Of a DNA stretch of 59,839 bases, positions 21,681 to 31,752 are shown piece after piece; positions within the stretch are counted from its first letter, which is position 1; every line of letters begins with the position of its first letter. The notes below the pieces were generated by a model. The model saw only the letters and a program-made list of their open reading frames with translations, ran no database searches and was not told the origin of the DNA. Position numbers and translations under genes: made by a program. Source of the stretch: Deltaproteobacteria bacterium (lineage in GTDB: Bacteria > Myxococcota_A > Polyangia > Haliangiales > Haliangiaceae); NCBI GenBank assembly GCA_013812655.1, contig JACCTC010000303.1:1-59839 (forward strand), in the 5' to 3' direction.

Positions 21681-22082
21681 GTGCATGCAAGATCGGCCAG
21701 CGCCGTGACCCCAGCCGTGACCGATCCGTGCGTCCTGGTGGTCGAGGACGATACCGACCTGCGCGAGACGCTCGCGGAGCTGCTCGCGATGTCCGGGTAT
21801 CGGGTCGAGACCGCCGAGCATGGCCGGGCCGCGCTCGACAACATGCAGACCAAGAAGCCATGTTTGGTGTTGCTCGACCTGATGATGCCGGTGATGGACG
21901 GCTGGCAGGTCATCGAGGCGATGAAGCACGACCCCGAGCTCAAGGACATCCCGGTGTGCGTCGTCTCGGCGCAGGCCCAGTCAGCGCCGCCCGGGAGCAA
22001 GTGCGTGATCAAGAAGCCAACCGCGCTATCGGCGCTGCTCGGTGTCGTCGCCGAACATTGTCTGCTGCACCACCCTCCCTGA
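21681..22082 (+). CDS. Single-domain response regulator
   Basis: A 133-residue receiver: VVEDDTDLRETLAEL, phosphoacceptor Asp66 in VLLDLMMPVMDGWQV, Ser in VVSAQAQ and Lys in IKKPTAL. There is no output domain. The start is uncertain: GTG at 21681 or GTG at 21705, the latter beginning just before the domain. It lies 13 bp behind the REC-GAF kinase and is its likely partner. It converges with the NtrC-type regulator after 76 bp that hold no evident hairpin. Confidence 0.88.
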   Translation: MHARSASAVTPAVTDPCVLVVEDDTDLRETLAELLAMSGYRVETAEHGRAALDNMQTKKPCLVLLDLMMPVMDGWQVIEAMKHDPELKDIPVCVVSAQAQSAPPGSKCVIKKPTALSALLGVVAEHCLLHHPP

Positions 22083-22158
22083 GCTGCTTCGAGCCGAGTG
22101 TTCGATCCTGACGTCGGGGATCACGAGCGCGATCGAGGAGGCGCGGCTGCGTCGGTGG

Positions 22159-23532
<1,374 letters not shown>

Positions 23533-23589
23533 GGCACGGTTTTACTCGGCTGACAGGACCCCGTCCATCGCTAACAACCCGTGATCAAT

Positions 23590-23613
23590 GGAAACCTGGG
23601 GTTAGCCGACGTC
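23590..23613 (+). promoter_or_regulatory. Weak candidate ECF-type promoter upstream of the sigma factor
   Basis: GGAAAC at 23590-23595 and CGTC at 23610-23613 resemble the -35/-10 pair of ECF sigma promoters, but the 14-bp spacer is about two bases short of the usual range. If real it would allow autoregulation by the downstream sigma factor. No sigma-54 (GG-N10-GC) element is evident here. Confidence 0.22.
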
Positions 23614-23691
23614 GTGTTGCCGGCCGTGAGGTTTCGGGAAAACTCGCCGTCCTTATCCCGGGCAACCAGTTACAAGATGAAGAGGTACACG

Positions 23692-24339
23692 ATGCTAGAC
23701 GACGAGGAGCTCGAAACGCTCGTGGTGGCGGCGGCGGCGGCTGATGAGGCCGCATGGCAGCGACTGTGGGCGACGATCGAGCCCCCGCTGTCGCGCATCA
23801 TCGCGCAGCCGCGGTTCCTCGGCCGGCTCGGCCAGCGCGAGGACGATCGCCGCAACATCGTGGTCGCCGTCATGAGCCGGCTGCGCGCCGATCAGTTCAA
23901 TCGTTTGCAGCTCTACCTCGAGGCACGCCGGACCAACCCGCGCCTCCGGTTCCTGAGCTGGCTGCGCGTCGTCGCGAAGCGGGTCGGCATCGACTACCTG
24001 CGCGCGCATCCCGATTACGTGCGGCGCCATGACAAGGACGCGAGCCGGCCAGGGGTGTGGATCGATCCGAAGACGCTGCCGCCGGCGAGCCAGATCTTCG
24101 GCGAGCGACCGCCGGTCACGACGCGCGGCACCGCCCACGAGCTACTGCGGTACGCGGCCGGCGCGATCCCCGACGATCAGCGCCGCGCCCTCGAGCTGTG
24201 GGCGCAGAGCGAGAGCTTCGAGGACATCGCGCGCGTGCTCGGGCTCGCGAACGCCGCCGAGGCCGAGCGCACCGTGCGCGCGGTGATCGAGCGGCTGCGG
24301 CGCAAGTTCCGAGATCCCGACGTGGATCGCCTGTCATGA
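23692..24339 (+). CDS. ECF-like RNA polymerase sigma factor
   Basis: A 215-residue sigma-70-family protein. Region 2 covers about 15-115, with FLSWLRVVAKRVGIDYLRAH as the core-binding and -10 helix, and region 4 about 148-207 (DDQRRALELWAQSESFEDIARVLG, then ERTVRAVIERLRRKF as recognition helix). Region 3 is absent, as in ECF factors. I choose the ATG at 23692 because AAGAGG sits 6 nt upstream; an ATG at 23677 has no such site. The stop overlaps the start of the kinase gene (ATGA). The kinase protein also has zinc-finger-like motifs, so it probably controls this factor by binding, phosphorylation or both. The promoter targets are unknown. Confidence 0.82.
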   Translation: MLDDEELETLVVAAAAADEAAWQRLWATIEPPLSRIIAQPRFLGRLGQREDDRRNIVVAVMSRLRADQFNRLQLYLEARRTNPRLRFLSWLRVVAKRVGIDYLRAHPDYVRRHDKDASRPGVWIDPKTLPPASQIFGERPPVTTRGTAHELLRYAAGAIPDDQRRALELWAQSESFEDIARVLGLANAAEAERTVRAVIERLRRKFRDPDVDRLS

Positions 24340-27300
24340 ACGAGTGCCCCGAGCTCGGCGCGTTGGAGGGCAGCCCTCGCCCCCCCGAGCTGCGGGACCA
24401 CATCTCGCGCTGCGACTCGTGCAAGCTCGTCGTCGAGGTCTTCGATGCCGCGGACGGGCGGCTCGATCTCGAGGACTGCGTGCAGTTCGATGCGCTCCTC
24501 GCCGCGCGCGCGGACGGCACGCTGGGCCGTGCTGGCCGGAACCTGCTCGACCGCCACCTCGCGAGCTGCGAGTCGTGTCGCGAGGTCGCCGCGACGCTAT
24601 CGCCGACGCAGGACGCCGACGGCGACCAGCAGGCGTTGCCGAGCGTCGATCCGGCGTCGTACGCACTCGGCCTCGAGGTCGCGCGCGGCGGCATGGGCCG
24701 CATCCTCGCGGCACGCGATCTGCGGGTCGGCCGGCCGATCGCGATCAAGGAGCTGCTCGGACGCACGCCGCAGCTCGCGGCGCGGTTCGAGCGCGAGGCT
24801 CGCGTCACCGCCCGCCTCCAGCACCCGGGCATCGTCCCGATCTACGAGATCGGCAAGTGGCCCGACGGCACGCCGTTCTACTCGATGCGCATGGTCGACG
24901 GCCGGACGCTCGCGGATGCGATCAGCTCGGCGAAGTCGCTGGCCGCGCGGCTCGCGCTGCTTCCCGCGGTGATCGCGGCGACCGAGGCCGTCGCGTTCGC
25001 GCACGCCAAGCGCGTGATCCATCGCGACCTCACGCCGTCGAACGTGCTGGTCGGTGCGTACGGCGAGACCGTCGTGATCGACTGGGGCCTCGCCAAGGAT
25101 CTCGCAGACACGAGCGCGAGCGACGACGTCGACGCGGAGGCCTACACGTCACCCGAGTCGAGCTCCGAGCAGCTGACGGGGGTTGGAGCGGTGATCGGCA
25201 CGGCGGCGTACATGCCTCCCGAACAGGCACATGCGGTCCCCGTCGACGAGCGCGCGGACGTGTATGCGCTTGGCGCGATCCTCTATCACCTGCTTGGCGG
25301 CGTGCCGCCGTACCGCGCGAAGACGGCGCGCGAGCTCTTGCGCGCCGTCAAGACCGCACCGCCACCGCCGATCCAGGAAATCGCGCCTGGCACGCCGCGC
25401 GACCTGGTCAGCATCGTCAGCAAGGCGATGGCGCGTGATCCCGACGCGCGATACCCGAGTGCGCGCGAGCTCGCCGAGGAGCTCAAGCGGTTCCAGACCG
25501 GGCGCCTCGTCGAGGCCCACGCGTACTCGCGGTTCGAGCTGGTCCGCCGATTTCTGCGCCGCCACCGCGCGGCGGTCACCGTCTCGGCGCTCGCGTTCTT
25601 CGTGCTGGCGACCGTCGGGACGATCGCGGTCGCGAACATCCTGACGTCGCGAGCAGAGGCCCGCGCGATCGTTCGCGAGCTGATTCTCGAGAAGGGCCGC
25701 GTCGAGCTCCTCGCGGGCAACACGCAGCGCGCCCTCGCCTACCTGTACGAGGCCTACCAGCGCGGCGGCGATGGGCCGACGCTGCAGTTCCTCCTCGGCA
25801 GCGCGCTCTCGGGCTTCGCGTCGTCGGAGCGCACGCTCGATTGCGGCGGCAGCGTTCGCAGCGTCGAGTTCGATCCACTCGGCCGCTACGTCGCCGCCGG
25901 CTGTCATGACATCGCGAAGGTCTGGCGCCTCGACAACTACCAGGAGGTGGCGAAGTTCCAGGCGATCAAGCTCGATCGCGCGGCGAACGACTTCGACAGC
26001 GTGCGGTTCTCGCCGAAGCACGACGCGATCGCGACGTGGGGCGAGGACGGCACCGCGCGGATCTGGGACCTGACGACGGGTGCGCTGCGCGCGACGCTCG
26101 AGCATGGCGCGCACATCACGCGGCTCACGTTCACGCCCGACGGCGCGCGGGTCGCGACGACCGGCTACGACGGGATCGCGATCATCTGGGACGTCGCCGC
26201 GCAGCGCCCGCACCGCCGGATCGTCGCGAGCGAGGATGTGTTCCGCAACCTCTACGGCCTGCTCACCCCCGACGGCAAGATGCTGCTCACGGCGACGCTC
26301 GAGGGCAAGGGCAAGGGCTGGGACGTCGAGACCGGCAAGCCGTTCGGCGAGCGCGACCACGGCAGCTTCGTGATCGGCGGCGACGTCTCGCCGGATGGCG
26401 CGCTCGCGGTGACCTGCGGCAAGGACCATCGCACCAAGCTGTGGGACGCCCGCACCGGCGAGCTCGTGCACACGCTCGCAGGTCACACCGATGCCGTGTG
26501 GAAATGCGTGTTCAGCCCCGACGGCACGCTCCTGCTCACGACCGGTCACGACGGCACCGGCAACGTGTGGAGCGTGCGAACTGGCGGGCTCCTGACCTCG
26601 GTGCATCACGGCGACATCGTGATCAACGCTCACTTCGCGCCACCGGTCGCACGCATGTTCGTGACCGTCGGCGTCGGCGGCCGCCTCAAGGTCTGGGACA
26701 CCCGGTCGGGTGCGCTACTCGCGAGCCTCGACTCGGTGCGCGGCAAGGACGCGCGGTTCTCGTCCGACGGCCAGCGCCTGGCAGCGGCGCGTGGGGATGG
26801 GCGCATCCAGATCTGGCGAGGCGTTGGCCAGCAGCAGGCCGCGCTGCGGTTGCCGCCGGGCGCGGCGGTCGGCGCGATCTCGCGGGATGGATCGCGCGTC
26901 GTCCTCGAGACCCGCATCGGTCCTGACCTCGCGCTGTCGATCGCGCAGACCTCGACCGCGGCGGCGGTGCTGCACCCCGGCACCGGCCAGCTGCTCGCGC
27001 CGTACGCGCTCGCGACCGATACGGACGTGCTTGTCGCGTGGAGCGATGGCGGGCTCGAGGCGGTCGACGTGATGACCGGCCACCACCTCGGCCGGCTGCT
27101 CGTCGGCGATCGCGTCGAGGCGGTACAGATCGCGACGAACGGCGCGCGGATCGGCGTCACGTTTCCTGATCGCTGCGAGATCTGGGACCTCGCGACCCGC
27201 AGCCGCATCGCGATCCTCGCCGGGGCCCGCAACGTGATGCTGTCCGACGACGGCCGCCGCGCGATCACGTGGGGCGAAGCCGGCGTGCCCGCCACCGTGT

Positions 27301-28214
27301 GGAACGTCGACGGCCAGCTCCCGATCCGGAAGGTCACGGCGATCGGCAACTTCCGGCCGATCGGGTTTGCCGCCGGCGGGACTCGCGTCGCGCTCGTCGA
27401 GCAACTCGAGAGCGATATCCATACCGTGAGCCTGTGGAGCGTCGACTCGGGTGCGCTGCTCGGCCGCCGCCGCGATACCGGCCGCGCACCGTCGATCGAT
27501 CCGAGTGGGACGTGGCTGACCACGATCGACACCGATCACAGCGTCACCGTGTGGCGGACGTCGAATGGCAAGGTGCATGCCTCGTTCCTCGGCGAGCCCG
27601 TCGTGCAGGCGCGGGTCAACCGCGACGGCAGCCTGGTCGCCGCGGTTGCCGAGTACGGCACGGCGATCACGGTGTCGAGCGCGGTCGATGGCCGCTTGCT
27701 CGCGCGCTGGCCGATCGAGCACGAGGCGCCCGCGGTGTCGCAGGAGACGCTCCAGGTCGCGTCGAGCCGCGTCGCGTGGTCGCGCGATGGCGCCTCGTTG
27801 ATCAGCGTCGGCGTCGGCGTCAACGTGTGGAGCGTCGCGCGCAAGTACAAGCCGGCAGAGATCGCGCAGCTCGTGAAGCGCAACGTGCCGTGGCGGGTCG
27901 AGAACGGTCACCTCGCGTGGATCCGCAACAGCCGGCTGCACGGCACCGTGATCGAGGACGGCAAGCCAAGGCCCGGCGTCAAGATCCTCGTCGAGATCCG
28001 CACGCCGCCTGATGTCGGTGCCACGCCGATCAACTGGGAGTCCTCGAAGATCCGCGTGAGCACGCGCAACATCACGACCAACGCGCTCGGCGAGTTCGCC
28101 CTCGATGGCCTGGTTCCCGGCGAGTACGTCCTGACCGTGCACGAGCGCCCGTTCACCGCGCACGTCAGCGCCGAGGACGATCCCGTCGTGATCGATCTCA
28201 CCGCCGATCCGTGA
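24336..28214 (+). CDS. Zinc-finger / Ser-Thr kinase / WD40 membrane protein paired with the sigma factor
   Basis: A 1292-residue protein. At the N-terminus are two H-x3-C-x2-C motifs (His22/Cys26/Cys29 and His74/Cys78/Cys81), the layout of zinc anti-sigma domains. A Hanks kinase follows (about 110-390): ARGGMGRIL, Lys138, HRDLTPSNVLVG with Asp231 and a Thr at 233 where Lys is usual, and IDWGLAK. One membrane segment (413-436) precedes a large WD40-type propeller region (about 505-1180; repeats such as GEDGTARIWDLTTGALRATL). The C-terminal 80 residues look like a carboxypeptidase-regulatory beta-sandwich (TNALGEFALDGLVPGEYVLTV). The ATG start overlaps the sigma stop. I infer that the outside sensor half controls the kinase and anti-sigma half. 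The fusion is unusual; the function is inferred from architecture. Confidence 0.9.
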   Translation: MNECPELGALEGSPRPPELRDHISRCDSCKLVVEVFDAADGRLDLEDCVQFDALLAARADGTLGRAGRNLLDRHLASCESCREVAATLSPTQDADGDQQALPSVDPASYALGLEVARGGMGRILAARDLRVGRPIAIKELLGRTPQLAARFEREARVTARLQHPGIVPIYEIGKWPDGTPFYSMRMVDGRTLADAISSAKSLAARLALLPAVIAATEAVAFAHAKRVIHRDLTPSNVLVGAYGETVVIDWGLAKDLADTSASDDVDAEAYTSPESSSEQLTGVGAVIGTAAYMPPEQAHAVPVDERADVYALGAILYHLLGGVPPYRAKTARELLRAVKTAPPPPIQEIAPGTPRDLVSIVSKAMARDPDARYPSARELAEELKRFQTGRLVEAHAYSRFELVRRFLRRHRAAVTVSALAFFVLATVGTIAVANILTSRAEARAIVRELILEKGRVELLAGNTQRALAYLYEAYQRGGDGPTLQFLLGSALSGFASSERTLDCGGSVRSVEFDPLGRYVAAGCHDIAKVWRLDNYQEVAKFQAIKLDRAANDFDSVRFSPKHDAIATWGEDGTARIWDLTTGALRATLEHGAHITRLTFTPDGARVATTGYDGIAIIWDVAAQRPHRRIVASEDVFRNLYGLLTPDGKMLLTATLEGKGKGWDVETGKPFGERDHGSFVIGGDVSPDGALAVTCGKDHRTKLWDARTGELVHTLAGHTDAVWKCVFSPDGTLLLTTGHDGTGNVWSVRTGGLLTSVHHGDIVINAHFAPPVARMFVTVGVGGRLKVWDTRSGALLASLDSVRGKDARFSSDGQRLAAARGDGRIQIWRGVGQQQAALRLPPGAAVGAISRDGSRVVLETRIGPDLALSIAQTSTAAAVLHPGTGQLLAPYALATDTDVLVAWSDGGLEAVDVMTGHHLGRLLVGDRVEAVQIATNGARIGVTFPDRCEIWDLATRSRIAILAGARNVMLSDDGRRAITWGEAGVPATVWNVDGQLPIRKVTAIGNFRPIGFAAGGTRVALVEQLESDIHTVSLWSVDSGALLGRRRDTGRAPSIDPSGTWLTTIDTDHSVTVWRTSNGKVHASFLGEPVVQARVNRDGSLVAAVAEYGTAITVSSAVDGRLLARWPIEHEAPAVSQETLQVASSRVAWSRDGASLISVGVGVNVWSVARKYKPAEIAQLVKRNVPWRVENGHLAWIRNSRLHGTVIEDGKPRPGVKILVEIRTPPDVGATPINWESSKIRVSTRNITTNALGEFALDGLVPGEYVLTVHERPFTAHVSAEDDPVVIDLTADP

Positions 28215-29254
28215 TGGCACGCGCGCGGCTCGGTCGGATTCACGTGGTGCACGTGCTCGTGCTCGTGCTCGGCGCGATCGCGTTCGCCGTCGTCGTCGAT
28301 CGCGTCGGCTGGGATGCGATGCAACGCGCGGTGATCGGTGCGGGATGGTGGTTCGTCGTCATGGCCGCGCTCGATCTTGCATCGGTGTTCTGCGACGCCG
28401 CCGGCATCCACCAGTTCGTACGCGTCCACGAGCCGATCTCGTACTGGCGCGTGATCGCCGCGCAGGCGAGCGGGATGGCGCTCAACCGGCTGACGCCGGG
28501 CAACTCGGTCGGCGAGGCGCTCAAGGTCACGATGCTGATGGCGCACGTTCCGCGGACCACCGCGGTGTCCGCGATCGTCAAGTTCAACCTCGCGACGCTC
28601 TACGTCGCTCTCGCGGTGATCGTCATCGGCGTGCCGCTCACGCTCGTCAGCCTCGACCTGCCCGCGCGTGTGGAGCTCGCCGTATGGATCGGCACCGGGC
28701 TGCTCGTCGTCGTCGCGGTCGCGCTCGCGTTGGTCGTGCGACGCGGCGCACTCGCCACGCTCATCGAGGGCATCCGGCGCAGCCGGCTGATCTCGGCGGC
28801 GCGGGCCGCGCGCTGGCTCGACCGGATCCGTGCGATCGACGCGAACATCCGTGGCTTCGGCGATCCGCGGTCGCGGCGCGGCGTCGCATTCGTAATGGGC
28901 TCGCGGGTGCTGCACTGGATCGGCACGATCGTCGTGCTCGAGGCCGCCGGCGTGCCGATGACCGTGCCGCTCGTGATCGGCATGCTGTCGGTCGGGATCC
29001 TCGTGACGTGGCTCTCGAATGTGATCCCGCTCGGGATGGGCCTCGCGGACGGCGGTAACTACCTGCTCTATCCGGCACTCGGCTCGGCGGCGTCGGCTGG
29101 GCTCGACTTCACGATGGTCAACCGGACGCGGACCGTGATCATGGCGGCGCTCGGGCTCACGATCATGCTGCTCGCGACGCTGATCGATCGGTCGATCCGC
29201 ACGGCGTCCGGTGTCCGTCGCGATGCGGACAGCGTGTCCGAGCCTCGGCCATAG
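28211..29254 (+). CDS. Flippase-like / lysylphosphatidylglycerol-synthase-type membrane protein (UPF0104)
   Basis: A 347-residue integral membrane protein with about seven or eight hydrophobic helices (from HVVHVLVLVLGAIAFAVVV to TVIMAALGLTIMLLATLI). The family signature is NRLTPGNSVGEALKVTMLM, the P-G-x-x-G-E motif seen in LPG-synthase transmembrane domains and dolichol/glycolipid flippase-like proteins. There is no C-terminal aminoacyl-transferase domain. GTG at 28211 or ATG at 28214 both overlap the stop of the kinase gene, so it belongs to the sigma-kinase operon. I infer a role in lipid or glycan translocation; the substrate is unknown. Confidence 0.82.
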   Translation: MMARARLGRIHVVHVLVLVLGAIAFAVVVDRVGWDAMQRAVIGAGWWFVVMAALDLASVFCDAAGIHQFVRVHEPISYWRVIAAQASGMALNRLTPGNSVGEALKVTMLMAHVPRTTAVSAIVKFNLATLYVALAVIVIGVPLTLVSLDLPARVELAVWIGTGLLVVVAVALALVVRRGALATLIEGIRRSRLISAARAARWLDRIRAIDANIRGFGDPRSRRGVAFVMGSRVLHWIGTIVVLEAAGVPMTVPLVIGMLSVGILVTWLSNVIPLGMGLADGGNYLLYPALGSAASAGLDFTMVNRTRTVIMAALGLTIMLLATLIDRSIRTASGVRRDADSVSEPRP

Positions 29255-29319
29255 CCGCCTGCAAGTCCGCGATGCCACGATGCCTGCGGGCTGGCGCGCC
29301 ACGTGGATGACCACGCTGC

Positions 29320-29664
29320 ATGCGCAAGCGCCGCCCGCCCCATCCGCTCGAACATCATCCGTCGTTTCGCGCCGCGATCGCGGCCGCTCCACCGCTCGCC
29401 GAGCTCGCCTCGAAGATCGCCGCCGGTGATCTCGTCGGCACTCTCGCGGTCGCGTGCAGCGACCTCGCGGACGGCTTCGCGGCACCGCCCGACAGCCGGC
29501 GGCGCGTCCAGGCCCATCACCGCGCGTGGGTCGCGGTCCGCGAGATCGACCGCGCGGTCAACGCGCCGGGCCGCCGCCGGCTCGCCCCGAAGGAGCTGTT
29601 TCGAAAGGCCCAGCGGGCGATCGACCGGGCCGACGTACTGATCGGGGCGCTGCTTCCTTCCTGA
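29320..29664 (+). CDS. Small helical protein, function unknown
   Basis: A 114-residue basic protein with no signal peptide or membrane segment. It is predicted to be mainly helical (ASKIAAGDLVGTLAVACSDLADGF; RKAQRAIDRADVLIGALLPS) and could form a small bundle. Codon use shows the strong GC3 preference of real genes here. There is no clear ribosome site, so the ATG at 29320 is a best guess. I do not recognise the family. It is 65 bp downstream of the flippase-like gene and could be the last gene of that operon. Confidence 0.55.
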   Translation: MRKRRPPHPLEHHPSFRAAIAAAPPLAELASKIAAGDLVGTLAVACSDLADGFAAPPDSRRRVQAHHRAWVAVREIDRAVNAPGRRRLAPKELFRKAQRAIDRADVLIGALLPS

Positions 29665-29774
29665 CGGAATCTCCTACGGGTCACGTGATTTTTCGCGCAA
29701 CGATCCAGGCTGACGCGCGACATCGCCCCGCAACCCACCTCGAATCAGAGATACCATCACCTACTGGAGGTCTC

Positions 29775-30722
29775 ATGCGATTCAAGGTCGTGCTGATGTG
29801 CTGTGCGCTCGCGGCGGTTGCCGGTGGTTGCAAGAAGAAGGGCGGCGGTGGCGGCGGTGGCTGGTTCGTCGGCGAAGACGGCATGATGATGGACGTCAGC
29901 CACGACGGCACCCTCGGCGAGGGTTACGACCTCGGCGCGAGCGAGACCCTGAACGCGATCGCGTGTCGCTACCTCGATGAAGCGTGGGTCGCCGGCTCGA
30001 ACGGCACCTTCCTCCAGACCTCGGACGCCGGCGAGTCGTGGGAGAGCCATGACCTCGGCACGACCGCCGACCTGTATGCGATGGCGACGCAGGATGCCGG
30101 TCCCGTGTACATCGCCGGCGACGGCGTGTTCTTCACGGCGAACCCCGACCGCGCCACCGGCGCGGCGCAGTGGACGCAGCTCGCCGAGCCCACGACGAAC
30201 TTTCGCGGGCTGTCGGCCGCACAGCGCGGCACCACCGTCCTCGCGGTCTCCGCGGATGGCGGCATCTGGTCCTACGCCGACGGTCGCCTCGAGCGCCGCG
30301 GCACGCTCGCCGGGGTTCGCGCGGTCGCGGTGTCGCCCGACGGCACGTACGCGATCGCCGCGGGCGACGGTCTCGCGCGCAGCGTCGACGCGGGCCTGAC
30401 CTGGACCCCGCTCGCCGTCGACGCGGCGCTGCGCTTCGAGGACGTCCGGATCGATCACGCGGGCGAAGCGCTCGCGGTCGGCACCGGCGGTACCGTCGCG
30501 CGGATCGATCTCGACGGCCGCGTGCTCGTCCAGCGCGTCGGCACTGCGAACCTGCGCGCCCTCCACGTCGCCCCGTCGACGACCTACTCCGGCAGCGGCT
30601 TCGCCGGCGGCGACGGTGGCCAGACCTGGATCACGCACGACTCCGGCTGGACGTGGATCGAGGGTCCGAACCTCGGTCGCACCGTGCTCGGCGTCGACGA
30701 GATCGGCGACGGCCACAACTGA
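29775..30722 (+). CDS. Propeller lipoprotein, Ycf48/BNR-like
   Basis: A 315-residue lipoprotein. GGAGG four nt before the ATG at 29775 decides the start. The signal peptide ends in the lipobox AVAGGC, followed by KKK and a poly-Gly tract encoded by a GGC/GGT repeat. The rest is a beta-propeller of short repeats with Asp-box-like turns (TSDAGESWESH, SVDAGLTWTPL, THDSGWTWIEG), the pattern of Ycf48/BNR-type sialidase-like repeats. It acts at the outer or inner membrane surface; the ligand is unknown. It converges with a Cys-rich lipoprotein. Confidence 0.82.
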   Translation: MRFKVVLMCCALAAVAGGCKKKGGGGGGGWFVGEDGMMMDVSHDGTLGEGYDLGASETLNAIACRYLDEAWVAGSNGTFLQTSDAGESWESHDLGTTADLYAMATQDAGPVYIAGDGVFFTANPDRATGAAQWTQLAEPTTNFRGLSAAQRGTTVLAVSADGGIWSYADGRLERRGTLAGVRAVAVSPDGTYAIAAGDGLARSVDAGLTWTPLAVDAALRFEDVRIDHAGEALAVGTGGTVARIDLDGRVLVQRVGTANLRALHVAPSTTYSGSGFAGGDGGQTWITHDSGWTWIEGPNLGRTVLGVDEIGDGHN

Positions 30723-30758
30723 CGCCGGAAGGCGGCCGCCGGGCGCGAAGCGAACGGG

Positions 30759-30775
30759 CGCGTGCGAAGCACGCG
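30759..30775. terminator. GC-rich hairpin between convergent lipoprotein genes
   Basis: A perfect 7-bp stem (CGCGTGC / GCACGCG) closed by a GAA triloop lies in the 112-bp gap between two convergent genes. There is no T-tract, so it is either a bidirectional hairpin that helps 3'-end formation or a REP-like palindrome; the flanking sequence repeats GCGAA/GCGAG-type words. Confidence 0.45.
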
Positions 30776-30834
30776 AGCGGCAGTCGAGCCGGAGCGCAAC
30801 GGAGGCGAAGAACTAATACTGACCGCGACGCTCG

Positions 30835-31170
30835 TCAGTTCGTACAGACGAGCGAGTCACCGCCGTGGCCGCGGTTCTCCTTGCCGGCGCAGTTGTATCC
30901 GCCACGGCAATCCGCCGGTACGTCACAGCTCAGCAGGCAGATGCCACCCTCGGTGTTGATGCAGTGGGTGCCGTCCGGGCATTGGTCGTCGGTGGTGCAC
31001 GGCTTGACGCAGGTCCCCTGCGGGTAATCATCGCCGAGCTGGCACCGGTATTCGCAATCACCGCTGCTCGCACACGGCCCACCGACGACATCGCCCCCGT
31101 TGCCGACGCCGTCGCCTCCGCAGGCTGATGCGGCCACGAGCACGATGCAGATCAGAACGAGTCGATTCAT
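30835..31170 (-). CDS. Cys-rich small lipoprotein
   Basis: A 111-residue lipoprotein. The signal peptide ends in a lipobox (VAASAC), a Gly/Asp linker follows, and then ten cysteines in EGF-like or Dickkopf-like spacing (CASSGDCEYRC, CTTDDQCPDGTHC, CLLSCDVPADCRGGYNC), a type common in secreted myxobacterial proteins. The Cys are probably disulphide-bonded. AAGGAG lies 7 nt before the ATG at 31170. No catalytic motif is seen; a binding or surface role is likely. Confidence 0.82.
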   Translation of the reverse strand: MNRLVLICIVLVAASACGGDGVGNGGDVVGGPCASSGDCEYRCQLGDDYPQGTCVKPCTTDDQCPDGTHCINTEGGICLLSCDVPADCRGGYNCAGKENRGHGGDSLVCTN

Positions 31171-31200
31171 CAGCTTCTCCTTGATGGAACTAACCCGCTA

Positions 31201-31752
31201 GTTCACGCGGTCGCGCTCGCCGATCGCGAGCCGGCGGCCGGCGAGACGATCGAGATCGTCGTCGCGTATCGCGATCGCAACGGCACGGAGCACCCGATCG
31301 CACCGGTCACCGGTGACACCGATGACACCGGCGCGTTCGATACGCCGCTGACCGGCCTGACCTGGGACGGCATCGGCACGGTGACCGCCCGGATCGCGGG
31401 CACCACGATCGAGGCCAGCGCCACGTTCGCGGTCCTCGATCGCACCGCCCCCCAGGTCACGATCACGCCACCAGCGAGCACCCAGGTCCGGGCCGGTGCG
31501 GATCTCAAGATCCTCGTGCGCGTCGTGGACGAGATCGGCATCAGCCGCGTGCTGTTCGAGACCGCCGGCATCGTCACCGGCGATGACTCGACCGTCGTCG
31601 CGAGCGGCACGATGGACACCTCCTTGTCGTTCGACGTCTCGGTGCCCGACAACGCGACGGTGGGATCGAAGATCACGCTGTACGCGCTCGCGGCCGACCT
31701 GTCGCAGAACGAAGGCGCCGCCGCACCGGTGACGCTGACCGTGGTGCCGTGA
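31201..31752 (+). pseudogene. 5'-truncated paralogue of the Ig-like lipoprotein at 32750
   Basis: The + frame encodes a two-domain Ig-like region (AYRDRNGTEHPIAPVTG, GLTWDGIGTVTARI, ATFAVLDRTAPQVTITPP, VVDEIGISRVLFE) that aligns along its whole length with residues about 40-220 of the lipoprotein at 32750-34266. It has no start codon, signal peptide or lipobox: upstream the frame runs into the leader of the Cys-rich lipoprotein on the other strand. It also stops before the propeller that the paralogue carries. A GTG at 31381 could start a 123-residue fragment, but nothing supports its use. Its TGA overlaps the ATG of the next gene (ATGA). I read it as a decayed or rearranged copy. Confidence 0.72.

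Noticed and set aside
24057-24335. Upstream extension of the WD40 kinase into the sigma gene
   Set aside because: It is Arg/Ala-rich and overlaps the sigma factor region 4. The ATG at 24336 makes an ATGA coupling.
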